NCBI GenBank assembly: GCA_030693515.1
Contig: JAUYAK010000055.1
Location: 1 to 33,195, forward strand
Length of the DNA: 33,195 nt
Source: Opitutaceae bacterium
Lineage (GTDB): Bacteria > Verrucomicrobiota > Verrucomicrobiia > Opitutales > Opitutaceae
Reading direction: 5' to 3'
Part shown: positions 1-7,398 of the stretch, piece by piece
Layout: the number at the start of each line of letters is the position of its first letter
Numbering within the stretch: position 1 is the stretch's first letter
The notes under the pieces: generated by a model
Told to the model about the DNA's origin: nothing
What the model saw: only the letters and a program-made list of their open reading frames with translations
Database searches by the model: none
Position numbers and translations under genes: made by a program

Positions 1-109
1 CGATTACATCGAGACGTTCTACAACCCGACGAGGCGCCACAGCTCGCTCGGTTATGTTTCCCCTGTGGTCTTCGAAAAACAACAAACACTAAACATCAAA
101 GCCGCCTGA
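1..109 (+). CDS. IS3-family transposase (OrfB), C-terminal end only
   Basis: A reading frame open from base 2 ends in TGA at 107-109. Its 35 residues contain the sequence YNPTRRHSSLGYVSP, which is the characteristic C-terminal end of the integrase (rve) domain of IS3-family OrfB transposases. The gene is cut by the window edge, so I cannot say whether the element is intact upstream. In IS3 elements OrfB catalyses strand transfer with a DDE active site; none of the catalytic residues lie in this fragment. The bases just after the stop (TTAGTGTCCA, 111-120) look like the right terminal end of such an element. Confidence 0.85.
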   Translation, partial: DYIETFYNPTRRHSSLGYVSPVVFEKQQTLNIKAA

Positions 110-120
110 ATTAGTGTCCA
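1..120 (+). mobile_element. Right end of an IS3-family insertion sequence
   Basis: The transposase C-terminus ends at 109 and is followed at once by TTAGTGTCCA (111-120). IS3-family right ends commonly finish in TGTCCA a few bases after the OrfB stop. The left end lies outside the window, so the target-site duplication cannot be checked. Base composition from about 120 to 357 is visibly less GC-rich than the rest of the window. Confidence 0.55.
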
Positions 121-345
121 TTTTTTCGAGGCAAGCCCAACGTTCTCGAAGTGAGAAAACCCAATGGCGAGCGAATGCTGACTACCGTTGCTGGAATCGA
201 GATGGCTAACACTCCTCCCGAAATGGGAATCGCGCTACTTTTAGCCCGAGATATACGGAAAGAAGATGTGCCTCTTAACTCTGAACTTTGGCACATCCGG
301 ACGCGTAAACCAAACCAGACACCTGCTGCATCCATCGCAAAGTAG
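121..345 (+). pseudogene. Possible 3' remnant of a gene cut by the insertion sequence
   Basis: After the presumed IS end a frame runs open from about 115 to a TAG at 343-345. A GTG at 151 could start a 64-residue product, but the frame continues upstream to the IS junction, as expected for the tail of a disrupted gene. I do not recognise the product. It has no signal peptide or membrane segment and ends 12 bases before the start of the next gene. An overlapping minus-strand frame exists and looks no better. This may simply be non-coding. Confidence 0.25.
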
Positions 346-357
346 AGAAGGAAGATT

Positions 358-765
358 ATGAAGCTCGCCGCCACAGTGCTCGTCACTTTTGCACTCATTT
401 CCCCTCTCTTCTCAGCGGAGTCCTCAGCTCCTGCCGTCATCAAACCGCAAGCTCGCGTCCGACTTCAGCAGACCTCGCAGGGCGCCGTCGCCCAGGTTGA
501 AAAGCCGGCACCCGACCCCGGCACCGTGACGATGGATAAGGTCGTCGTCACCGATTCGAAGCTGCCCTCCACGCCGACTCGGCGCGTGGAGGCCGAGCCG
601 ACAACCTTCTCCCTCACCCGCGGCGGTCCGATCACGACGGGCAAAATCGGCACGCTGCCCTACGAGATCGGCTTGTGGCCGTGGACGGATGTCATGGCCG
701 ACGACGCCAAGTTTAAGCCGGCGAGGTCACGCATCGACATCGAGGTCGTGCGGATCAAGTTCTGA
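358..765 (+). CDS. Small secreted hypothetical protein
   Basis: The product is 135 residues. A clear signal peptide covers about residues 1-20 (lysine, then a hydrophobic stretch, then FSAES). The start ATG is preceded by a good purine-rich ribosome site (AGAAGGAAG, 348-356). The mature part is rich in proline, threonine and charged residues, and includes a TMDKVVVTDSKLP stretch resembling the N-terminal lead-in of some verrucomicrobial TonB receptors. No catalytic motif is visible and I assign no family. It stands alone between the IS scar and a convergent gene. Whether it is periplasmic or outer-membrane associated cannot be told from the sequence. Confidence 0.65.
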   Translation: MKLAATVLVTFALISPLFSAESSAPAVIKPQARVRLQQTSQGAVAQVEKPAPDPGTVTMDKVVVTDSKLPSTPTRRVEAEPTTFSLTRGGPITTGKIGTLPYEIGLWPWTDVMADDAKFKPARSRIDIEVVRIKF

Positions 766-906
766 GAGGGGGCCTAGCGCTCAGGTCCCATATGTTTCGT
801 TTTTAGACCCGCACGTCGGACAGGTAATCCGGCTCTGCTCTTGTTGGAGACGCGGCGCCCCCATCTCGACCAGCGCGGATTTCAAATGGACACTTATGAG
901 TCCTCC

Positions 907-1914
907 CTATTTCCCCGCGGCGTAATCCGCGTAGCGCTCGGCCAGACGCGCGGCCTTCTCGTCGCCCATGTGGAAGATCAGCCGGTAGCGCAGCGTGAGG
1001 CTGCCGCCGGCCGGGATCGTGTAGTCGCCTTTGCCGGGCGGGTGCCTGGCTGCGACCTCGAAATCTTTTTGCCCCAGCGGATTCGCGGAAAACACACCGT
1101 AGTTGCGCGCGTGCCACCACGTGGGATGCCGCAGGTTTTTCGGATGGTCGAAGATCGCGATGCCGTAGGTCTTCCCATTGTGTTCCGCGTGGTAGTCGCA
1201 CCACTCGCCGCGCTTGCCCCACGCCGCCTCGCCGCGATCGCCTTTGGCGGTGACGATGCGCCCCTGCCCGCCCGTATAGCCGCGGCCCGGGCCCGGCGGG
1301 CGCGGCAAATTCATCCATTGCGCCACGCGCACCGCCATGCCGCCGTCCTTGTTGTCACCCAGCTTGACCGGGGCCTCCGCCGGCGCGCGCAGCGTGATCT
1401 CAAAGTCCATCACGCGGTCGTCGCCACTCGCGCTGAAACGAATCGTGCGCTCGTCGGTGCAGAACACGCGGTCATCCGGCGCCACCCATTTGTTCGTCGC
1501 GCGGATCACGCCTGCGTCCTTGCCGCTCGTCGTCTCGGCGAGCGTGTCGTGGATGATTCTTCCCTTCGGCCGCGGGCTGCCGACATTGTCCTGATTCCAG
1601 AAATCGACCCCGTTCACATCGCTGTGCGCAAACCACAGCGAGCGGTGGTGGGGATGGTTCACGTCCTCACCGGTATTTTGCTTCATCGGGAAATCGCGCG
1701 TGAGACCCGTCCCATCCGCCGCGAGCACCGGATGACAGTAGGGCCGGTAGGCACCCTTGAACACATACTCGGTAAACAGCCGTCCGCCGATCTCCACGCG
1801 CACGCGGTCGTCGGCGCGCGCGAGCTTCACCTCTGCCGCCGCGGCCGGCCGTGTCGATCCGCCCACCAGTCCCACGCCCAGCGCCACAAGAAACAGGGTT
1901 CGGCCAAGGTTCAT
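907..1914 (-). CDS. Secreted PmoA-like (DUF6807) protein
   Basis: The product is 335 residues from an ATG at 1914 (MNLGRTLFLV), which gives a proper signal peptide ending near residue 27. A longer frame upstream lacks one, so I prefer this start. The diagnostic motif HPHHRSLWFAHSDVNGVDFW falls at about residues 87-106. It is typical of the 'methane oxygenase PmoA' family (DUF6807). Despite that label, members are unrelated to methane oxidation in practice: they are exported beta-rich proteins found in carbohydrate loci of Verrucomicrobiota, Planctomycetota and Bacteroidota, and their activity is unknown to me. The gene is divergent from the isomerase-like gene across 134 bases, so the two may share control. 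Confidence 0.85.
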   Translation of the reverse strand: MNLGRTLFLVALGVGLVGGSTRPAAAAEVKLARADDRVRVEIGGRLFTEYVFKGAYRPYCHPVLAADGTGLTRDFPMKQNTGEDVNHPHHRSLWFAHSDVNGVDFWNQDNVGSPRPKGRIIHDTLAETTSGKDAGVIRATNKWVAPDDRVFCTDERTIRFSASGDDRVMDFEITLRAPAEAPVKLGDNKDGGMAVRVAQWMNLPRPPGPGRGYTGGQGRIVTAKGDRGEAAWGKRGEWCDYHAEHNGKTYGIAIFDHPKNLRHPTWWHARNYGVFSANPLGQKDFEVAARHPPGKGDYTIPAGGSLTLRYRLIFHMGDEKAARLAERYADYAAGK

Positions 1915-2048
1915 GCGCTCAACCCGGGCCGGATTGTTGCACCGCGGCAAATCGAAAACACGGACACGCGCTTCGCGCTCGACGCCCGCCCGCGGGCGCG
2001 GCTTCCTCCCTTTCCCCGGTCACCCCCAACCCCGATCGATTTTTACCC

Positions 2049-2921
2049 ATGAAACACCTCCTCCGCCCCGCCCTCCTTCTCTCCGCACTCGCGCTGGCCT
2101 TCGCGCCCGCTCGCGCCGCCGAAGCCGGCACCGGCGCCTCGTTCAAGGGCCCGGTCGGTCTCCAGCTCTATTCGCTCCGCGCGCAGTTTGCCGCCGGCGG
2201 CGTGCCCAAGACCCTCGATACCGTGAAGGGCTTCGGTCTCCGCTACGCCGAGCTCGCCGGCACCTACAACCTCCCGCCCGATCAGCTGCTCAAGCTCCTC
2301 GCCGATCGCGGCATCAAGGCCGTGAGCGGCCATTTTCCCTACAAGCGCTTCCGCGATGAACCCGAGAAGGTCGCCGCCGAGGCCAAAGCCCTCGGCCTCG
2401 AGTTTGCCGGCTGCGCCTGGGCCGACCACAAGGCCCCGCTCGACGAGAAACAGACCCGCGACATCGCGGCGGTCTTCAACAAAGCCGGTGCCGTGCTCGC
2501 CGCGCAAGGCGTCAACTTTTTCTACCACGCGCACGGCTTCGAGTTTCACCCGCATGGCGCCGGCACGCTGATGGACCTCCTCATCAAGGAGACCGACCCC
2601 AAGACCGTGAGTTTCCAGATGGACATCCTCTGGGTCGTCTTCCCCGGCCACGATCCGGTCAAGCTGCTTAACCAATACCCCGACCGGTGGAAACTGATCC
2701 ACTTGAAGGATCTCAAGCAGGGCGTCGCCACCGGCAGCCTCGCCGGCAAGACCGATGTGGCCAACGACGTCGCCCTCGGCACCGGCCAGATGAACTGGCC
2801 CGCCATCCTCGCCGCCGCGAAAAAGATCGGCGTCAAATACTACTTCATCGAGGACGAGTCCCCGAGCGTCGTGGAGCAAATCCCGCAGAGCCTGAAATAC
2901 CTCTCGACGGTGAAGTTCTAA
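2049..2921 (+). CDS. Secreted sugar isomerase/epimerase-like TIM barrel
   Basis: The product is 290 residues; the ATG at 2049 gives a clean signal peptide (about residues 1-24, ending ARA-AEA). The rest is a xylose-isomerase-like (AP_endonuc_2) TIM barrel. It opens with GPVGLQLYSLR and carries the expected metal-site signatures: HAHGFEF (about 160-166), FQMDILW (189-195), LIHLKDLK (216-223) and YFIEDES near the C-terminus. The family includes IolE/IolI-like isomerases and epimerases acting on free or oxidised sugars. Export to the periplasm is unusual for a classical isomerase, but similar secreted copies occur in 3-keto-glycoside loci. The substrate is unknown. It lies 47 bases before uxuA, probably in the same transcript. 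Confidence 0.85.
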   Translation: MKHLLRPALLLSALALAFAPARAAEAGTGASFKGPVGLQLYSLRAQFAAGGVPKTLDTVKGFGLRYAELAGTYNLPPDQLLKLLADRGIKAVSGHFPYKRFRDEPEKVAAEAKALGLEFAGCAWADHKAPLDEKQTRDIAAVFNKAGAVLAAQGVNFFYHAHGFEFHPHGAGTLMDLLIKETDPKTVSFQMDILWVVFPGHDPVKLLNQYPDRWKLIHLKDLKQGVATGSLAGKTDVANDVALGTGQMNWPAILAAAKKIGVKYYFIEDESPSVVEQIPQSLKYLSTVKF

Positions 2922-2968
2922 GGGCCGCCTCGCGCGGCCCCGCCGCGCGCCTCGGTTCCTCCGCCCCG

Positions 2969-4042
2969 ATGCACCTCGGCCTGGGCCTTTACCGGCACAT
3001 GCTCACGCTGGAGAACTTCGCGTTCGCCCGGCAGGCGGGCGCGACGCACCTCGTCGCGCACCTCGTGGATTATTTCCGCGGCGGCGCGCACGCCGGGCCG
3101 GACGACCAACCCACCGGCACCGATTGGGGCTGGGGCCTCGCGGGCGATCCCGAGAAACTGTGGACCGTCGCCGAACTCGTCGCGCTGCGCCGCTCGGTCG
3201 AGGCCGCCGGGCTCAAGCTCGAGGCAATCGAGAATTTCGATCCCGCGCACTGGCACGACATCCTGCTCGACGGGCCCCGGCGCGCCCAGCACGTCGAGAA
3301 TGTCCGCACGATCCTCCGCCACCTCGGCGAGGCCGGCATCCCAATCATGGGCTATAATTTTTCCATCGCTGGCGTCGCGGGTCGCACCAAGGGCCCTTAT
3401 GCGCGCGGCGGCGCGCCGTCCGTCGGCATGGAGGGCCCGTATGATGCACCGATGCCCGCCGGCCTCGTCTGGAACATGCTCGTCGATCCCGCCGCACCTG
3501 GCCGGCCGCCGGTCGCGGCGCCTCGCGCCACACCGGAGCAACTCTGGTCGCGCTACGCCCGTTTCCTCGACGACGTGCTGCCCACCGCCGAAAAAGCGGG
3601 CGTGCGCCTCGCGCTCCATCCCGACGATCCGCCGATGCCCACGATCCGCGGCCAGCCGCGGCTGGTTTACCAACCCGATTTCTACCAACGGGCACTCGAC
3701 CTCAACGCGAGCCCGGCCCACACGCTGGAGTTTTGCGTCGGCTCCATCGCCGAGATGACCGAGGGTGACATCTACGCCGCCGTCGATCGCTACAGCCGCC
3801 AGCACCGCATCGGTTACGTCCACCTGCGCAACGTCCGCGGCAAGGTGCCGACCTACAAGGAATCCTTCATCGACGAGGGCGACGTGGACGTCCTTCGCGT
3901 GCTCGCGATCCTGCGGAGCAACGGCTTCGTTGGCGTCATCATTCCCGACCACGCGCCACAGATGAGCTGCGCCGCGCCGTGGCATGCCGGGATGGCCTTC
4001 GCGATGGGCTTTCTCAAGGCCGGGCTTCAGGCGACAGCATGA
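2969..4042 (+). CDS. uxuA: Mannonate dehydratase
   Basis: The product is 357 residues with no signal peptide, hence cytoplasmic. Mannonate dehydratase converts D-mannonate to 2-keto-3-deoxygluconate in the glucuronate catabolic branch. Family signatures are visible: an N-terminal TIM-barrel strand, YNFSIAGVAGR in the first half, LALHPDDPPMPTIRG, LEFCVGSIAEM, YVHLRNVRG, DEGDVD and IIPDHAPQM. These contain the His, Cys, Asp and His residues expected at the metal site. The length matches the roughly 350-residue bacterial form. I chose the ATG at 2969 because the protein begins like the family (MHLGLGLYRHML); the frame is open further upstream without a plausible start. Its presence implies that the locus handles a uronic acid. 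Confidence 0.92.
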   Translation: MHLGLGLYRHMLTLENFAFARQAGATHLVAHLVDYFRGGAHAGPDDQPTGTDWGWGLAGDPEKLWTVAELVALRRSVEAAGLKLEAIENFDPAHWHDILLDGPRRAQHVENVRTILRHLGEAGIPIMGYNFSIAGVAGRTKGPYARGGAPSVGMEGPYDAPMPAGLVWNMLVDPAAPGRPPVAAPRATPEQLWSRYARFLDDVLPTAEKAGVRLALHPDDPPMPTIRGQPRLVYQPDFYQRALDLNASPAHTLEFCVGSIAEMTEGDIYAAVDRYSRQHRIGYVHLRNVRGKVPTYKESFIDEGDVDVLRVLAILRSNGFVGVIIPDHAPQMSCAAPWHAGMAFAMGFLKAGLQATA

Positions 4043-4162
4043 GCCCAGCCTCGCACCACCCGCACATGACGCTTGAAGATCCCACCCCGTGCCCGTAGGC
4101 GAACAGCGCGCAGCGCGCCAGCGCCTCCCCCTTTTTTCCGCCTCCCGAAATCCTCCCCGCCC

Positions 4163-5386
4163 ATGAATCTTCGTCTCCCGCTCGCCGCCCTCGCCCCGCT
4201 CCTCGCCGTTCCGCTGCTCGGCGCCGCCCGCGCGGAGCCGAAGTTCACGCGCACGCAAATCACCAACGTGTTCTGGTCGGAAGGTGCGCACGTCGCGGAC
4301 TTCAACCGCGACGGCAAGCCGGACTTCTGCGCCGGGCCCTACTGGTATGCCGGTCCCGATTTTAAGGCGCGCCACGAATTCACTGCCTTGCCGGCCAAGC
4401 CCTTCGACGGCGAGAAAAGCTACTCGGATTACTTTCTCACCTACGCCTACGACTTTGATGGTGACGGCTGGACCGATATCCTCGTGTTCACATGGCCCGG
4501 CAAGGACGCCTCGTGGTATCGCAACCCCGGCAAGAACGCCTCCGGCCATTGGCAAAAACACGTGCTGATGGACGAGGCCAACGGCGAGTCGCCTTCGCTC
4601 TTCGACCTCAACGGCGACGGGAAACCCGAGTTGTTGGCGTTCGCCCAAGGCCGGCTCGGCTTCGGCGAGATCGATTGGAAGAATCCCACCGCCAAGGCCA
4701 CCTTCCGCGCCATCTCACCCGCGGACCCGAAGAAGTATTTCCGCTACACCCACGGCTACGGTGCGGGCGACATCAACGGCGACGGCCGGCCCGACATCAT
4801 CGAGAAAGATGGCTGGTGGGAACAGCCGGCGGACTATCGCAACGGCGCCGAATGGAAGCACCACAAGTTCCCTTTCTCGCCCGCCGGCCTCAAAGGCGGC
4901 GCGCAGATTCTCGTCTATGATGTCAACGGCGACGGCCTCAACGATGTCATCACAAGCTGGGACGCCCACGGCTACGGCCTCGCGTGGTATGAGCAGGCGC
5001 GCACCGGCCAGGGCGACATCGGCTTCCGCGAACACGTCCTCATGAATACGGAGCCCGGCCACAGCCCGCACGGTGTGAAGTTCACGCAGCCGCACGCTCT
5101 CGTCCTCGCCGACATCAACGGCGACGGCCTGATGGACTTCGTCACCGGCAAACGCTTCTGGGCGCACGGCCCGACCAAGGACGCCGAGCCCGGCGCGCCC
5201 GCCGTGCTCTACTGGTTCGAGCTGCGCCGCCAAGGCCGCACCGCCGAGTTCATCCCGCACCTCATCGACAGCGACAGCGGCGTCGGCACGCAAATCACCG
5301 TCGCCGATCTCAACGGCGACGGGCTGCCCGATATTCTGTCGAGCAACAAGAAGGGCATCCACACTTTCATCCAGCAGAAGCCGTAG
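4163..5386 (+). CDS. Secreted FG-GAP/VCBS repeat protein
   Basis: The product is 407 residues. The ATG at 4163 starts a signal peptide (MNLRLPLAALAPLLAVPLLG) ending near residue 24. The mature chain holds repeated calcium-binding-type motifs of the FG-GAP/VCBS sort: DFNRDGKPD, DFDGDGWTD, DLNGDGKPE, DINGDGRPD, DVNGDGLND, DINGDGLMD and DLNGDGLPD. These imply a seven-bladed beta-propeller. Such proteins are common in verrucomicrobial carbohydrate clusters, often without a proven activity; some bind or cleave glycans. It follows uxuA by 120 bases and precedes a sulfatase by 52, in the same direction. Confidence 0.88.
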   Translation: MNLRLPLAALAPLLAVPLLGAARAEPKFTRTQITNVFWSEGAHVADFNRDGKPDFCAGPYWYAGPDFKARHEFTALPAKPFDGEKSYSDYFLTYAYDFDGDGWTDILVFTWPGKDASWYRNPGKNASGHWQKHVLMDEANGESPSLFDLNGDGKPELLAFAQGRLGFGEIDWKNPTAKATFRAISPADPKKYFRYTHGYGAGDINGDGRPDIIEKDGWWEQPADYRNGAEWKHHKFPFSPAGLKGGAQILVYDVNGDGLNDVITSWDAHGYGLAWYEQARTGQGDIGFREHVLMNTEPGHSPHGVKFTQPHALVLADINGDGLMDFVTGKRFWAHGPTKDAEPGAPAVLYWFELRRQGRTAEFIPHLIDSDSGVGTQITVADLNGDGLPDILSSNKKGIHTFIQQKP

Positions 5387-5438
5387 CCCGCGTGCGGCGG
5401 CGGTGGCCACGGTTTTCCTCCCCGCCTGCGCTTCACTC

Positions 5439-6920
5439 ATGCACCGTCTCGCCGTAGGCCTCCTGGTCCTTGCCTCGATCGGCAGCGTCAGCGCCGCGCA
5501 GCCGCGCTTGAACGTCCTCTTCATCGCGTCGGACGATATGCGCCCGCAGCTCGGGCTCTACGGCGACAAGCTCGTGCAATCGCCGCACCTCGACCGCCTC
5601 GCCGCGCGGGGGTTGGCGTTCAATCGGGCGTTTTGTCAGATCGCGCTCTGCTCACCCTCGCGCATCTCGCTCCTCAGCGGCCGCCGGCCCGCGACGACCA
5701 AAGTTTACACCATCGATCCCGCGCTCACTGTCCGCACCCACCAGCCCGACGTCACGACGCTGCCGCAGCATTTCAAAAACCAGGGCTACTTCACCCGCAG
5801 CATGGGCAAGATCTACCACGTCGGCATCGACGACGATGCCTCCTGGTCCGTCCCCGCGTGGCACGCCCACCCGCTTGCGCCCCGCGGCGGCCCGATCACC
5901 CGCGCCGCACAGGAAGCCCGACGCGCCGCGGCGAAGCAGTCCGGCAAGGCCGCACCGCAAAAGGGCAAGGGCAACATCGCCACCGCCGGCCCCGCCTTCG
6001 AGGCCGTCGATTGCGCCGATGATGAATTGCTCGACGGCGCATGCGCGCGCGAGGCCGTGGCGCAGTTGCGCGCGTTCGCGAAAAGCCCCGATCAACTCTT
6101 CTTCCTCGCCATCGGTTTCTCCAATCCGCACGTCCCGTGGATCGCGCCCAGGAAATACTTCGACCTCTACGACCCGGAGAAACTCGTCCTCCCGCCCAAC
6201 AACTATCCGCCGAAGGATGCGCCCGAATGGGCCGCGCAGACCGGCAGCGATTTCCTCTGGTATGCCGGCGTGCCCGAGACCAAACCGCTCCCCGCTGATT
6301 TCGGCCGCCAGTGCCTGCACGCCTACCTCGCCGCCATCAGCTACGTCGATGCGCAGGTCGGCCGCCTGCTCGATGCACTCGACGAGACGGGCCTCGCGAA
6401 AAACACCGTCGTCGTTTTCTGGGGCGACCACGGCTACTACATGGGCGAGCACGCGTGGTGGGGCGGCAAGCACAACAACTACCACGGCGCGACCCGCGTC
6501 CCGCTGATCGTCGCCGTGCCCGGCCAAAAAACCGCGGGCCGCCACGCCACCGGCTTCGTCGAGCTCGTCGATCTTTTCCCCTCGCTCGTCGAACTCTGCG
6601 GCCTGCCTCCGCCGCACGACGCCGCCGGCCTCGAGGGCACGAGCTTCGCCCCGCTCCTCGCCGCCGAGCCCGATCGCCCGTGGAAGACCGCCGCCTTCAG
6701 CCAGTATCCCAAGGGCGGCCACCTCGGCACCGCGATGGAGACCGAGCGCTGGCGCTACGTCGAATGGCGCAAGGGCGAGGAACTCGTCGCCCGCGAACTC
6801 TACGACCGCCGCACCGACGCCGCCGAAAACCAAAACGTGGCCGCCCGCCCCGAGCACGCCGCCGTGATCGCGCAGCTAGAGAAACAACTCGCAGCGGGCT
6901 GGCGCGCAGCGCGACCGTGA
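5439..6920 (+). CDS. Secreted iduronate-2-sulfatase-like sulfatase
   Basis: The product is 493 residues. I place the start at ATG 5439 (MHRLAVGLLV), which begins a signal peptide cleaved near AQPR; an earlier in-frame start would put 12 polar residues ahead. It belongs to the type I formylglycine-dependent sulfatases. The DD pair (SDDMRP) is at 32-33. The maturation motif CSPSR begins at Cys71, which is converted to formylglycine. FWGDHGYYMGEH followed by GGKHNNY carries the remaining metal and sulfate-binding residues. The pattern resembles iduronate-2-sulfatase (SulfAtlas S1_7-like), though the true substrate is unknown. A low-complexity insert rich in Ala, Lys and Gln (about residues 160-185) is unusual. 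It lies downstream of the VCBS gene in the same orientation. Confidence 0.92.
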   Translation: MHRLAVGLLVLASIGSVSAAQPRLNVLFIASDDMRPQLGLYGDKLVQSPHLDRLAARGLAFNRAFCQIALCSPSRISLLSGRRPATTKVYTIDPALTVRTHQPDVTTLPQHFKNQGYFTRSMGKIYHVGIDDDASWSVPAWHAHPLAPRGGPITRAAQEARRAAAKQSGKAAPQKGKGNIATAGPAFEAVDCADDELLDGACAREAVAQLRAFAKSPDQLFFLAIGFSNPHVPWIAPRKYFDLYDPEKLVLPPNNYPPKDAPEWAAQTGSDFLWYAGVPETKPLPADFGRQCLHAYLAAISYVDAQVGRLLDALDETGLAKNTVVVFWGDHGYYMGEHAWWGGKHNNYHGATRVPLIVAVPGQKTAGRHATGFVELVDLFPSLVELCGLPPPHDAAGLEGTSFAPLLAAEPDRPWKTAAFSQYPKGGHLGTAMETERWRYVEWRKGEELVARELYDRRTDAAENQNVAARPEHAAVIAQLEKQLAAGWRAARP

Positions 6921-6933
6921 GGCGCTCATCGCT

Positions 6934-7359
6934 ATGTCCAACGACCTACCGACTTCATCGGTTCGGGCGGCATCCGCCACACGATCCGGCTACCACAAGG
7001 CAGCGGACATCGCGCTGTGGTGTTTGGCTGGAGCCTTCTTATTACCAGTGCTGTTCGCCGGTGCACTTAAGGATGCCGTTCGCGCCGCTTTCAGCGGTGC
7101 CGAAACCACAGCTAGAATTTGGATCTCAGTCGGGTTCGCCTCCATTGGCCTCTCGATCTTGCTACTCCTCGCAACCCTTGCCCTGGGCATAGCGGCACTC
7201 GTCGGAGTTCGTCGCCACGGCGCAAAACACCTGCTCTGGAAGGGCCTGCTTGCCGTGATGGTGCCCACTTTATTGTCGTCACTGATAGTCAGCGCGTTTG
7301 TTCAGGCGAGAAGCCTCGCCCGGCAACGAGTTCAGTCGCAATATCAGACCCCACGCTGA
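6934..7359 (+). CDS. Small integral membrane protein
   Basis: The product is 141 residues and starts 14 bases after the preceding sulfatase. It has a polar N-terminus of about 25 residues, then three likely transmembrane helices: ALWCLAGAFLLPVLFAG, WISVGFASIGLSILLLLATLAL running into a second hydrophobic block, and LLAVMVPTLLSSLIVSAFV. An Arg/Gln-rich tail follows. I recognise no family. Its codon use is less GC-biased than that of the flanking sulfatases. It is followed 40 bases later by another sulfatase. A role in sulfatase export or maturation would be guesswork. Confidence 0.6.
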   Translation: MSNDLPTSSVRAASATRSGYHKAADIALWCLAGAFLLPVLFAGALKDAVRAAFSGAETTARIWISVGFASIGLSILLLLATLALGIAALVGVRRHGAKHLLWKGLLAVMVPTLLSSLIVSAFVQARSLARQRVQSQYQTPR

Positions 7360-7398
7360 AGGGCACCGGGTTCTCATCCCAGTTCTTCTTCCATTCCC

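Noticed and set aside
881-893. TGGACACTTA as a possible left end of the IS3-type element
   Set aside because: Agreement with the right-end inverse is only seven to eight bases, and it would leave no transposase inside the interval.
841-2052. 403-codon plus-strand frame opposite the DUF6807 gene
   Set aside because: Arg/His/Ala-rich shadow; the minus strand has a signal peptide and the DUF6807 motif.
2918-4648. 576-codon minus-strand frame opposite uxuA and the VCBS gene
   Set aside because: No recognisable domain; both opposite-strand genes are well supported by family motifs.
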